Source of the DNA: Lachnospiraceae bacterium
Lineage (GTDB): Bacteria; Bacillota; Clostridia; Lachnospirales; Lachnospiraceae
Direction of reading: 5' to 3'
NCBI GenBank assembly: GCA_910575565.1
Contig: CAJTFL010000010.1
Coordinates: 87,007 to 151,006 of the forward strand
DNA length: 64,000 bases
Shown: positions 50,648-58,968 of the stretch, piece by piece
How the letters are laid out: every line of letters starts with the position of its first letter
Position numbering within the stretch: position 1 is the first letter of the stretch
Notes under the pieces: generated by a model
Told to the model about the DNA's origin: nothing
Databases searched by the model: none
The model's input: only the letters and a program-made list of their open reading frames with translations
Program-made: the position numbers and the translations under genes

Positions 50648-51520
50648 TTAGTAGCACAGCACTTCATGGCCGGTTTCCGTGACCAATACCTGGATTTCCC
50701 ACTGGGCGGAGGGGGAGTGATCCTCGGTGTACACGGTCCAGTCGTTTTCGCTGTCCACGAAAATGCCTTCCCGGCCCATATTGATCATTGGCTCGATGGT
50801 AAAGATCATGCCGGGAACCATAAGCATTTCCGTACCTCTTTTGGCGACATACCCTACCCATGGATCCTCGTGGAAGGCAAGCCCTATCCCGTGCCCCCCG
50901 ATCTCCCGGACTACGGAATAACCGTTTTTTGCCGCGTGATCGTGGACTGCCTGGGCCATGTCCCCTAAGAAGCCCCAGGGCTTAACCTGGGCCAGGCCTA
51001 AGGAAACGCACTCTTTCGTTACCTCTACCAGCTTCTTTTTTTCAGGAGAAACATTGCCGATTAAGAACATACGGGAAGAATCGGAAAAATAGCCCTGGTA
51101 ATTGGTGGAAACGTCCACGTTTACAATATCCCCATCCCGGAGGATAACCTCGGGGGAAGGGATGCCGTGGCATACCTGATTGTTTACGGAGGTGCAGACG
51201 CTTTTGGGATAGCCCTCGAAATGCAGCGGGGCGGGGATTCCCCCGGCCTGGGTGGTAATGTCATAGACCCATTGGTCAATTTGTTCCGTGGCAATGCCTT
51301 CCTTAATGTGGCTGCTGATATAATCCAATACGGCGATATTGATCTTGGCGCTTTCCCGGATTTTTTCAATTTGCTCAGGGGTTTTGATTATGCTCCGGGT
51401 GGGGACGATGCAGCCCCTGCGCCGGTAGGATTCGATTTTCTGGTCGAATGCCAGGTGGCATTTCTTATATTTCAGTCCGCTTTTGCACCAGCAGAGGTCG
51501 TTTCTTCCAAAGAGTTCCAT
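50648..51520 (-). CDS. map: Methionine aminopeptidase, type I, with N-terminal SEC-C zinc motif
   Basis: A 290-residue enzyme removing initiator methionine. The N-terminal ~40 residues hold a SEC-C-like zinc motif ('GRNDLCWCKSGLKYKKCH'), as in some longer Firmicutes forms. The catalytic domain follows with 'GYPKSVCTSVNNQVCHG', 'GDIVNVDVSTNYQGYFSDSSR' (Asp ligands), 'GGHGIGLAFHEDP' and 'MIFTIEPMI'. Start at 51520, just after GAAAGGA. It is antisense to the cbi genes and lies between cbiJE and cbiT, with no terminator space at its 3' end. Confidence 0.93.
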   Translation of the reverse strand: MELFGRNDLCWCKSGLKYKKCHLAFDQKIESYRRRGCIVPTRSIIKTPEQIEKIRESAKINIAVLDYISSHIKEGIATEQIDQWVYDITTQAGGIPAPLHFEGYPKSVCTSVNNQVCHGIPSPEVILRDGDIVNVDVSTNYQGYFSDSSRMFLIGNVSPEKKKLVEVTKECVSLGLAQVKPWGFLGDMAQAVHDHAAKNGYSVVREIGGHGIGLAFHEDPWVGYVAKRGTEMLMVPGMIFTIEPMINMGREGIFVDSENDWTVYTEDHSPSAQWEIQVLVTETGHEVLCY

Positions 51521-51561
51521 GGTAAATTTTTCCTTTCGATTTCCTTTTTTACAGCTCTTTA

Positions 51562-51570
51562 AGTATAGCA
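51562..51570 (-). promoter_or_regulatory. Extended -10 promoter element for map
   Basis: On the minus strand TGC-TATACT (51570-51562) matches the TGN-TATAAT extended -10; the -35 region is poor. Start codon about 42 bp downstream. Confidence 0.5.
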
Positions 51571-51624
51571 CAAAAAATCCGCGGCAGTTATGGTTTTTTG
51601 AAAAATCTGTGTTATTATTAAAAA

Positions 51625-51878
51625 ATTAATGCTTTGTCAACTTGGGTAGCTGAGGAGGAATTGATGCTTTGTCAACGCAGTACTAGATAGCTGGTGAGGG
51701 GATTTTGGCGCTGGGTTGTTTCATATGATATTGAGAGTGAATGGAGTTAGCTGCGTTTCTTACGATGAGTTTACTGGCTTAGAGGAAACACGCAGGTTTG
51801 CGGGTTCGCCGCCTGTGGTGGATGTACACACGAAAACGCGCTCTCGCTCGACATAAAACGGAACGGTACTAAGCTCGA
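51625..51878. repeat. Dispersed repeat family 1, copy 2 (matches 13861-14074)
   Basis: Shares with the first copy the blocks ATGCTTTGTCAAC, GATAGCTGGT, GCTGGGTTGTTTC, AGTTTACTGG and then a near-identical run of about 55 bases from TGTGGTGGATGTACACACG to CTAAGCTCG. Here AACTTGGGTAGCTG and ATGCTTTGTCAAC occur twice near the start. Unlike copy 1 the inverted right arm is absent, so this is a half element. Confidence 0.82.
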
Positions 51879-52035
51879 TTATTGCTGTATAAAAATGAAT
51901 GAATTTAAGCCATTTTAAGATTATTAAGAGAGCATCAGAAAAGCAATCAGATATCATAAAGGATTAAAGGGCATACATTAAACGTCGTTACGCATGGAAA
52001 GACGCACATTAAAACGCGCCTGGAACGGAGAAAAG

Positions 52036-52608
52036 ATGAAGGACGAATTGTTTACCAGGGGAAGCCTGCCGATGACTAAAAGCGAAGTGCGGGCAGTTTC
52101 CTTATCGAAATTAGAACTTGTGCCGGGGGCGGTTTTCTGGGATGTGGGCGCAGGAACCGGCTCCGTATCGGTGGAGGCGGCCAGGCTTCTTTGCCAGGCA
52201 GGAGGGGAGGGGCAGATCTATGCGGTGGAGAGGGAGCCGGAGGGAATTCGGTTAATTCAGGAAAATAAGGAGAAGCTGGCTGCCGGATTTTTAGGGTTTC
52301 ACGTAATTGAAGGGGAAGCGCCGGGGTGCTTAAATGGCCTTCCTTCCCCCAGCCATGTGTTCATCGGCGGGTCAGGGGGAAGGCTTAAGGAGATTTTGTC
52401 TGTGGTGTTTGGAAAGAATCGGCGGGCCAGGGTGGTGATTAATGCCATTACCCCGGAAACATTATTCCAGGCCATGGAAGCTTCCGGGGAATTGGGCGCA
52501 TGGGAGGAGGAAATCATCCAGGTATCCGTTTCCCGGCTTGAGAAAAGAGGAAAATACCATTTGCAGATGGGGACAAACCCGGTGTTTGTCATTACGCTGC
52601 AGGGTTAG
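52036..52608 (+). CDS. cbiT: Cobalt-precorrin-7 (C15)-methyltransferase / decarboxylase
   Basis: A 190-residue SAM-dependent enzyme methylating C15 and removing the C12 acetate carboxyl. 'MKDELFTRGSLPMTKSEVRAVSLSKL' is the CbiT opening, and 'FWDVGAGTGSVSVEAARL' the SAM-binding loop; 'HVFIGGSGGRLKEIL' is also characteristic. ATG 52036 follows GGAG with a 6-nt gap; the longer start at 51994 adds an unconserved leader. It is followed after 12 bp by cbiA. Confidence 0.93.
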   Translation: MKDELFTRGSLPMTKSEVRAVSLSKLELVPGAVFWDVGAGTGSVSVEAARLLCQAGGEGQIYAVEREPEGIRLIQENKEKLAAGFLGFHVIEGEAPGCLNGLPSPSHVFIGGSGGRLKEILSVVFGKNRRARVVINAITPETLFQAMEASGELGAWEEEIIQVSVSRLEKRGKYHLQMGTNPVFVITLQG

Positions 52609-52620
52609 AGGAGGCGGATT

Positions 52621-54105
52621 ATGGAAGGAAAGCAAATTCGGGGGCTGATGATCGGGGCGTTTTCCAGCGGCTGCGGGAAAACGGTGGCAGCCTGCGGCCT
52701 GATGGAGGTGTTTAGACGCCATGGTCTTAAGGTATCCGGGTTTAAATGCGGGCCAGACTATATTGATCCTATGTTTCACAGGGAGATTTTGGGGGTGGAA
52801 AGTCAAAACCTGGACGGGTTTTTCCAGACAAAAAGGCAGTCTGCAAAAAGCTTCCTTGCCGGTGCAAAGGATAGGGATATCGGGGTGATCGAAGGGGTGA
52901 TGGGATATTTTGACGGCATTGGCGGGGAGGGCAGGGCCAGCACCTATGAGATGGCCTTAAGGCTTGGCTGCCCGGTGATCCTTGTGGCGGAGGGGAAAGG
53001 GGCGGGCCTTTCCCTGGCCGCGTCTATTCTGGGCTTCCTGGAATTTGGGCTGACTCTTCCCGGCCATGGCAGGAGGAAATGGAACGGGATTGGCGGGATA
53101 ATCTTAAACCGGGTATCCCCAGGGCGATATCCGGGGCTTAAAGCTGTGCTAGAAGAGCACCTTCCCGTCCCGGTGCTGGGCTATATGCCGGAATTTGACT
53201 GGCTTTCCCTGGAAAGCCGCCATTTGGGGCTGAAGCTTCCGGGGGAGGTTAAGGATCTTAAGGCACAGCTTGGCCGCCTGGGGGAGGAGCTGGAAAAAAC
53301 TATCCAGATCGATGAAGTGCTTGCCCTGGCGGAAAAGTGGGAGGAAGGATATCCGAAAGCTTCTCTTGGAAGCGGTGCAGGGGAAGGCGTGTCTGTTCTG
53401 GAAGGTGTATCTGCCTGGGAAGGCGTGCCTGTCCTGGGAGGCGTGCCTGCCCCGGAAGCTGCCATTTTGCCAAAAAAGGGGCAAAAGGCTGCGATCGGGG
53501 TTGCCATGGATGAGGCGTTTTGCTTTTATTACCAAGATAATTTAAGGGAGCTTTGCCGGGCAGGAGCCAGGCTTCTTTTTTTCAGCCCCCTAAAGGACAA
53601 GGCTGTCCCGAAGGAGGCAAGGGGGCTTTTATTTGGGGGCGGCTACCCGGAGCTTTACGCCAGGCAGCTAAGTGAAAATAATGCCATGCGCTCTTCAATC
53701 CGGCAGGCCGCGGCGGCAGGGATGCCTATATTAGGGGAATGCGGCGGCTTTTTGTACCTTCAGGAATGGCTGGAGGATGGGGCGGGAAAGGCCTATCCCA
53801 TGGCCGGGGTATTTTCCGGGGGAAGCCGCAACGGGGGGAAGCTGGGGCGGTTTGGGTATATTGCCCTGTGGGGAAAGGAGGACGGTCTTTACCTGAAAGC
53901 GGGGGAGCGGATACTGGCTCATGAATTCCATTACTGGGATTCGGAATGCTGCGGCAGCATGATGGAGGCAAGAAAGCCTGCGGGGAATAAACGCTGGCTG
54001 TGCATGCGCCAGGAAAACCGGGTTCTCGCCGGGTTCCCCCACCTTTACTATCCCTCGTTCCCTGAATTTTCCAGGCGGTTTGTCCGGGAGTGTGAAATGG
54101 GCTGA
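52621..54105 (+). CDS. cbiA: Cobyrinate a,c-diamide synthase
   Basis: A 494-residue amidotransferase that amidates the a and c side chains using glutamine and ATP. N-terminal P-loop domain: 'MIGAFSSGCGKTVAACGLM' and 'VSGFKCGPDYIDPMFHREI'. C-terminal class-I glutaminase: 'LLFGGGYPELYARQL', Cys nucleophile in 'LGECGGFLYLQ', His in 'LAHEFHYW'. A Val/Pro/Gly-rich segment with repeated 'GVSVLEGVSAWEGVPVL' forms an unusual linker between the two. Same operon as cbiT. Confidence 0.95.
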   Translation: MEGKQIRGLMIGAFSSGCGKTVAACGLMEVFRRHGLKVSGFKCGPDYIDPMFHREILGVESQNLDGFFQTKRQSAKSFLAGAKDRDIGVIEGVMGYFDGIGGEGRASTYEMALRLGCPVILVAEGKGAGLSLAASILGFLEFGLTLPGHGRRKWNGIGGIILNRVSPGRYPGLKAVLEEHLPVPVLGYMPEFDWLSLESRHLGLKLPGEVKDLKAQLGRLGEELEKTIQIDEVLALAEKWEEGYPKASLGSGAGEGVSVLEGVSAWEGVPVLGGVPAPEAAILPKKGQKAAIGVAMDEAFCFYYQDNLRELCRAGARLLFFSPLKDKAVPKEARGLLFGGGYPELYARQLSENNAMRSSIRQAAAAGMPILGECGGFLYLQEWLEDGAGKAYPMAGVFSGGSRNGGKLGRFGYIALWGKEDGLYLKAGERILAHEFHYWDSECCGSMMEARKPAGNKRWLCMRQENRVLAGFPHLYYPSFPEFSRRFVRECEMG

Positions 54106-54143
54106 ATATACCGCAAAGCGGGGCGTGCAGATGGCAGGGATGA

Positions 54144-54163
54144 TTTTTCAAACACGTTCTAAG
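54144..54163 (+). repeat. Short repeat TTTTCAAACACGTTCTAAG
   Basis: Nineteen bases differing at one position from 62421-62439. Both lie in intergenic gaps of the cobalamin cluster, upstream of cobT and cobS. Confidence 0.55.
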
Positions 54164-54208
54164 CCGCCATTTGATGCCTGCAGCCGGGAAACAGTTATTT
54201 TGGCGCTC

Positions 54209-54237
54209 TTGCAATTTGCACGGGATGCATTTATAAT
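54209..54237 (+). promoter_or_regulatory. SigA promoter upstream of cobT
   Basis: TTGCAA (54209-54214), 17 nt, TATAAT (54232-54237), with the start codon 70 bp downstream. It implies a second transcript start inside the cobalamin cluster. Confidence 0.7.
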
Positions 54238-54308
54238 AGGATTAGCATCAATAAGGCCGGATGGGCGGCCAAAAGCCATGAGAATTTGCAGTTTAAGAGG
54301 ACAAAATC

Positions 54309-55430
54309 ATGACATTATTGGAAGAGACTACGAGAAACATCAATGGGCCGGACACTGCGGCCATGGAGCAGGCAAGAAAACGCTGGGACAGCGTTGCGAA
54401 ACCGTTAAAAAGTTTGGGGTTTTTAGAAGATGCCCTGATTCAGATTGCCGGGATTACAGGCGATCCCAAGATTCAGATTGAGAAAAAAGCAGTGGTGATT
54501 TTCTGCGGGGACAACGGTATCGTGGAGGAGGGCGTGACCCAGACGGGGCAGGATGTGACGGCTGTGGTGACGGAAAATTTTTCAAAGGGGGAAAGCTGTG
54601 TCTGTATTATGGCGGAGCAGGCCGGAGCGTGGGTTTTTCCGGTGGATATCGGCGTAAAGCAGCTGCTTTTTGGGTATGGGGAGTTTGTGGATGGCGCCGA
54701 CCATTTGGTCTGCAGGGGAGGGAAGGTGCGTTACCCCATCTGGAACCGAAGGCTGATGGCAGGAACCAGGAATTTTACAAAGGAACCGGCTATGGATCGG
54801 GATACGGCGGTGAAAGCTGTGGAGACCGGGATCCAGTTAGTCGGTTTGTTAAAGGAACGGAATTACCAGATAATTGCCACCGGAGAGATGGGGATTGGCA
54901 ATACCACCACCAGCAGCGCCGTAAGCGCCGCTTTCCTAGGGGTTCCCCCGGAGATGGTCACGGGAAGGGGAGCGGGCCTAAGCACAGAGGGGCTTAAGCG
55001 GAAGCGGAAGGTGATCCACCAGGGGCTTTCCTTGTGGAAGCCTGACCCGGAAGACGGCCTGGATGTGCTGGCGAAGGTTGGAGGGCTTGATTTGGCAGGG
55101 TTAGTGGGGGTATACTTAGGCGGGGCGCTTTACCGGGTTCCCGTGGTGGTGGACGGCCTGATTTCATCGGTTGCCGCGCTGGCTGCAGCGACTATCTGTC
55201 CTATGGCGAAGTATTTTATGATTGCCTCCCACGCCTCGGCAGAAGCCGCGGGAGAGCTGGTGCTGGATGCCCTGGGCCTTAAGCCGTTAATCTACGGCAA
55301 TATGTTCCTGGGGGAAGGCACGGGGGCGGTAGCTCTTTTTCCCGTGCTGGACATGGCGGCGGCGGTTTACAATCGGATGAGCACATTTTCCCAGATCCAA
55401 ATTAAGGAGTATCAGCCTTTTGAGCCGTAA
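54309..55430 (+). CDS. cobT: Nicotinate-nucleotide-dimethylbenzimidazole phosphoribosyltransferase
   Basis: A 373-residue enzyme that makes alpha-ribazole phosphate, the lower-ligand nucleotide. Signatures: 'VIFCGDNGIVEEGVTQTG' (usually D/N-H/N-G), 'ATGEMGIGNTTTSSAVSAAFLG' and 'GNMFLGEGTGAVALFPVLDMA', whose Glu is the catalytic base. Same strand as cbiA but with its own promoter; the TPR/J-like gene follows after 36 bp. Confidence 0.95.
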   Translation: MTLLEETTRNINGPDTAAMEQARKRWDSVAKPLKSLGFLEDALIQIAGITGDPKIQIEKKAVVIFCGDNGIVEEGVTQTGQDVTAVVTENFSKGESCVCIMAEQAGAWVFPVDIGVKQLLFGYGEFVDGADHLVCRGGKVRYPIWNRRLMAGTRNFTKEPAMDRDTAVKAVETGIQLVGLLKERNYQIIATGEMGIGNTTTSSAVSAAFLGVPPEMVTGRGAGLSTEGLKRKRKVIHQGLSLWKPDPEDGLDVLAKVGGLDLAGLVGVYLGGALYRVPVVVDGLISSVAALAAATICPMAKYFMIASHASAEAAGELVLDALGLKPLIYGNMFLGEGTGAVALFPVLDMAAAVYNRMSTFSQIQIKEYQPFEP

Positions 55431-55466
55431 AGGGGATGAGAAAGGCGGGAAGAAAGGGTGGGAGCG

Positions 55467-58400
55467 ATGGAGAAAGAATTAATGTTCCATATCCTTGGGA
55501 TCTCGGAGACCAAGGATGAGCGGGCGATCAAAAAAGCCTACATGGATAAGTTAAGATCCACGAATCCGGAGGATGACGCGGAAGGGTTTAAGCGGCTGCG
55601 CCAGGCTTACGAGGAGGCCGCAGCCTTTGCCAGGGAGCCGGAGGAAGAACAGGAGGAAGAAGGTCCTAAGACGGAGGTGGATTTTTGGATTGGCCGGGTT
55701 GACCGTTTGTACCAGGATTTAATGTCCCGGGCGGATGAAGGGCAGTGGGATAAGGTGCTTTCCGATCCGGTATGCGAGGAGCTGGATACGGCTCTGGAAG
55801 CGAAGGAAAAGCTTTTTGTGTACCTGTTAAACCATATCCGCCTGCCCCATAATATCTGGAAATTGATTGATGAAAAATTTGAAGTTTTGGAGGATATGGA
55901 GGATTTAAAGCAGCGCTTTCCGGCGGATTTCCTCAACTATATCGCTTACTATATTGAGAATCCAACCTTTATCCCGTATGGATATTTCCGCTATGACAGC
56001 CTGAAGGAAGAGCCGGTTAACGGGGACGGCTATATTGACGGCTACTTAAAGGTTAAGCACCAGATTGATGACGGGGAAAGGGAAGGATGCCTGGAAGCCT
56101 TGGATGAGCTGGAAGCCTTTGACCTGTACCACCCTTACGAGGATGTGGAGCGCATACGGCTTTACTGCGGGATGGGAAGGGCAGAGGAAGGATCAAAGCT
56201 GGCGGATCGGCTTTTGGCGGAATACCCGGATGATGAGTATATCCGTTTTTACAGCGGCGAGGCGAAATGGCAGTCAGGAGACAAGGAAAGGGCCTATGGG
56301 ATCTGGAAGGATCTTTTGGCGGAGCACCCGGATCACTACTCGGCAAAGCTGGGAGTGGCCCGCTGCCTGATGGAGCGGGGAGATTGCTACCAGGCCAGGG
56401 AGCTGATGCTGGAGCTTTTGGACAGCGGACGGAACGAGGAAGTGGAGTCCATGATCTGCAAGGCGAACGAAGCGCTGATTGAAGAGTTTAAAGAGACGCT
56501 TAAGGAAGGCCGGGAGGACGAGAGGCTGCCGGGCCATGAGCTGCAGATTAAGCTGGGCTGGTGTCTGTTCCAGAATGAGCGTATGGAAGAGGCGGTGGAG
56601 CTGTTAAAAAGCTTTTCTCCCCTGCCGGAGGAGGAATACCTGTATGATAACTTATACGGGCGGGTGCTGTATCAGCTTGACCGTCATGAGGAAGCCCTGC
56701 CCCTTTTGCAGCGGTGGATTGCGCTGATTAAAGACCTTACAGACGACGGGACGGAGGAGACCAGGAAGCGGATGTCCAGGCACGGCGGGGCCTGCTATAT
56801 TTTAGCCGGATGCCATTACGCCTTAAAGCAGCAGGCGGAGGCGGAAGCGGCTCTTTCGGAGGCGGTGGAGAACGCCCGCACAGACAGGGATCGCCTGGAA
56901 TATATGCAGTATTTGGCCAATATCCTGATGTGGTCTAAGCAGTACGAGAAATCCATCGATGTGTGTGACGCGATTATCCGGGAGGATGACCAGTATTTTC
57001 CCGCATACTTAACCCGCCAGGAAGCCTGCTACCATTTGCGTAAGGCCCAGCAGGTGATTGACGATTACTATAAGGCTATCGGGATTTATCCCAGGTACTA
57101 TAAACCGTATCTGCTTGCGGCGAAGGTGTTTTTCTTTCATGACCAATACGAGGACGCGAAAGGCGTAATCGAGAGGGCGAAGGAAAACCAAGTGGAATTT
57201 TCCCCGGAGTTAAAGCTTTACCAGGTGAAAATCCTGCGGAACCTGGCGGAAAGCCAGGCAGAGCGGGACATTCCCCGAAAGATCCTGGAAGAAATCAAAG
57301 GGGAGCTTGGTCAGGATGACTGCGATATTGAGGATGTTTCCGAGGTAAATTATGAGGCAGGGCTTCTCTGGTGGGATGACAATGAATACGAAAAGGCCCT
57401 GGAATTTTTGGGGCTGGCCATTGGGGAGAACCAGGAGCGTCTTCAGTACCGCCTGATTCGGGGGGATGTTTACCTGGAGATGAAGCGGTATAAGGATGCC
57501 CTTTTGGAGTATGACGCGGCGGAGCCGGAGTATGGCAGCCGCCCGGGGATCCACTATGCCAGAGGGCTATGCCAGGAAGGCTTAAACGCCATGGAAAAGG
57601 CGGTGGAGCATTTCAAGAAGGTGGTGGAGCTTCAAAACGGATATAAGGATGCCAATGAAAAGCTGTCCGATTACTACAAGGATCGGTATGAGGATTTTGG
57701 CAGGAAAGAAGATTACGAACGGGCGCTTTACTATATTAACCGGCAGCTTGAGGTTAAGGAGAACTGTTACTACTTAATCTGCCGGGGGCTGATTTACGAT
57801 GTGGCCATGGAACAGGAGCTGGCCATTGAAGACTATGAAAAGGCGGCCAAATATTCTCCGGACAAATGGATTGTGTGGAACAATATGGGCTGCAGCTATA
57901 AGTACTTAAAGCAGTATGAAAAAGCCATCCAGTGCTGCAGGAAGGCAATCGCCATCATGGGGGAAAAGAAGGACAGGATGCCTTACCGGAACCTGGCGGA
58001 CTGCTATAAAGCCCTGGGGGATAAGGAAAAGGCCATCGCGTGCTATAAAAAGGGGTTGGAAATCACCCCGGATTACGCTTACTTTTGGGAAGAGATCGGT
58101 GATCTGTACTATGAGCTGGGACGGTTTGAGGAAGCCCTTGAAGCTTACAGCCATACGAAGGAGAGGAATAAGCATTACAGCGATGTGGGCGATGTGTGGC
58201 TGAAGCGGGGGAAACTTAAGAAATGCATTGCCTGCTACAAGCAGGGGATCGCAGAGGCTGAGGGCAGCGTAAAGGTAAGCCGGATAAGCAGTCTGGGCGA
58301 TTTGTATTTGGAAGAATTATGGGACTTTAGCCGTGCGGTAAAATGCTATAAGCAGGCGGTGGAGTTAGAAAGCGATCCTTATGAGCTTTACGATTATGAG

Positions 58401-58832
58401 CGGTATTTGGCCAGGGCTTACTATATGATGGGGAAGGAAAAAGAAGCGAAGAAGTACGCCAGGCGTTCCCTGGAGTATTTTAAGAAAAGCGGGCGGAACG
58501 AGGAAGATTACCTGGCATTTAAGGCGTATGCACCGGCCAGGATGGCCAGCTTTGGCTGGATTTACCTTTGCCTGGGAGAGCAGGAAAAGGCGGTAAAGCT
58601 TTTTGGCGGGATGACTCAGGTAATCCGGTGCAAAAGCTGCCAGTATCAGGACTGTTTTGAAAGCTTCCTCTACATGGGCTACGTTTATTTCGGCCAGGGA
58701 GAATGGGAGAAAGCCTTGGAGCAGTTTGAAAAGGCTTATAGGCTAAACCCGGATCATAATGAATCAAGGTGTGCAGCCCAAAAGCTGAAGGAACGGTTAT
58801 TAGGCGGGGGAAAGGCAATAACCCCGCCGTAA
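55467..58832 (+). CDS. Giant TPR protein with an N-terminal J-like domain
   Basis: A 1121-residue soluble protein. Residues 1-55 resemble a J domain ('FHILGISETKDERAIKKAYMDKL', 'EGFKRLRQAYEEA'), but the loop that should read HPD reads NPE (in 'STNPEDD'), so the catalytic His and Asp are replaced. The rest (about 190-1115) is a long solenoid of tetratricopeptide repeats, e.g. 'AIACYKKGLEITPDYAYFWEEIG' and 'WEKALEQFEKAYRLNPDH'. ATG 55467 follows AAAGGG by 8 nt; the GTG at 55458 overlaps that site. It is followed by an Hsp70 gene, so it likely works as a scaffold or cochaperone for it; clients unknown. Confidence 0.87.
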   Translation: MEKELMFHILGISETKDERAIKKAYMDKLRSTNPEDDAEGFKRLRQAYEEAAAFAREPEEEQEEEGPKTEVDFWIGRVDRLYQDLMSRADEGQWDKVLSDPVCEELDTALEAKEKLFVYLLNHIRLPHNIWKLIDEKFEVLEDMEDLKQRFPADFLNYIAYYIENPTFIPYGYFRYDSLKEEPVNGDGYIDGYLKVKHQIDDGEREGCLEALDELEAFDLYHPYEDVERIRLYCGMGRAEEGSKLADRLLAEYPDDEYIRFYSGEAKWQSGDKERAYGIWKDLLAEHPDHYSAKLGVARCLMERGDCYQARELMLELLDSGRNEEVESMICKANEALIEEFKETLKEGREDERLPGHELQIKLGWCLFQNERMEEAVELLKSFSPLPEEEYLYDNLYGRVLYQLDRHEEALPLLQRWIALIKDLTDDGTEETRKRMSRHGGACYILAGCHYALKQQAEAEAALSEAVENARTDRDRLEYMQYLANILMWSKQYEKSIDVCDAIIREDDQYFPAYLTRQEACYHLRKAQQVIDDYYKAIGIYPRYYKPYLLAAKVFFFHDQYEDAKGVIERAKENQVEFSPELKLYQVKILRNLAESQAERDIPRKILEEIKGELGQDDCDIEDVSEVNYEAGLLWWDDNEYEKALEFLGLAIGENQERLQYRLIRGDVYLEMKRYKDALLEYDAAEPEYGSRPGIHYARGLCQEGLNAMEKAVEHFKKVVELQNGYKDANEKLSDYYKDRYEDFGRKEDYERALYYINRQLEVKENCYYLICRGLIYDVAMEQELAIEDYEKAAKYSPDKWIVWNNMGCSYKYLKQYEKAIQCCRKAIAIMGEKKDRMPYRNLADCYKALGDKEKAIACYKKGLEITPDYAYFWEEIGDLYYELGRFEEALEAYSHTKERNKHYSDVGDVWLKRGKLKKCIACYKQGIAEAEGSVKVSRISSLGDLYLEELWDFSRAVKCYKQAVELESDPYELYDYERYLARAYYMMGKEKEAKKYARRSLEYFKKSGRNEEDYLAFKAYAPARMASFGWIYLCLGEQEKAVKLFGGMTQVIRCKSCQYQDCFESFLYMGYVYFGQGEWEKALEQFEKAYRLNPDHNESRCAAQKLKERLLGGGKAITPP

Positions 58833-58968
58833 GCTGGAGGCAGGCTATTGCCAAAAGCTGGTGCAGGCATGGTGCTTGGCTTATTGCTGGCAAAAATAAA
58901 ATGCAGCGTGCGGACAGAAATGAACGCAAGACAAGTGAAGGCAGAAGGAATAAAGAGGACGAAAAACA

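Larger units (their letters stand above)
51521..52035. other. Gene-free gap between map and cbiT
   Basis: A 515-bp stretch holding the extended -10 element of map (51562-51570), the dispersed repeat 51625-51878, and AT-rich DNA before cbiT. No ORF with a ribosome site was found; the 65-codon minus-strand frame at 51760-51957 lies inside the repeat. Confidence 0.5.

Noticed and set aside
54080..54481. Plus-strand frame of 133 codons between cbiA and cobT
   Set aside because: It overlaps the end of cbiA, the cobT promoter and the cobT start in another frame, with no ribosome site or domain.
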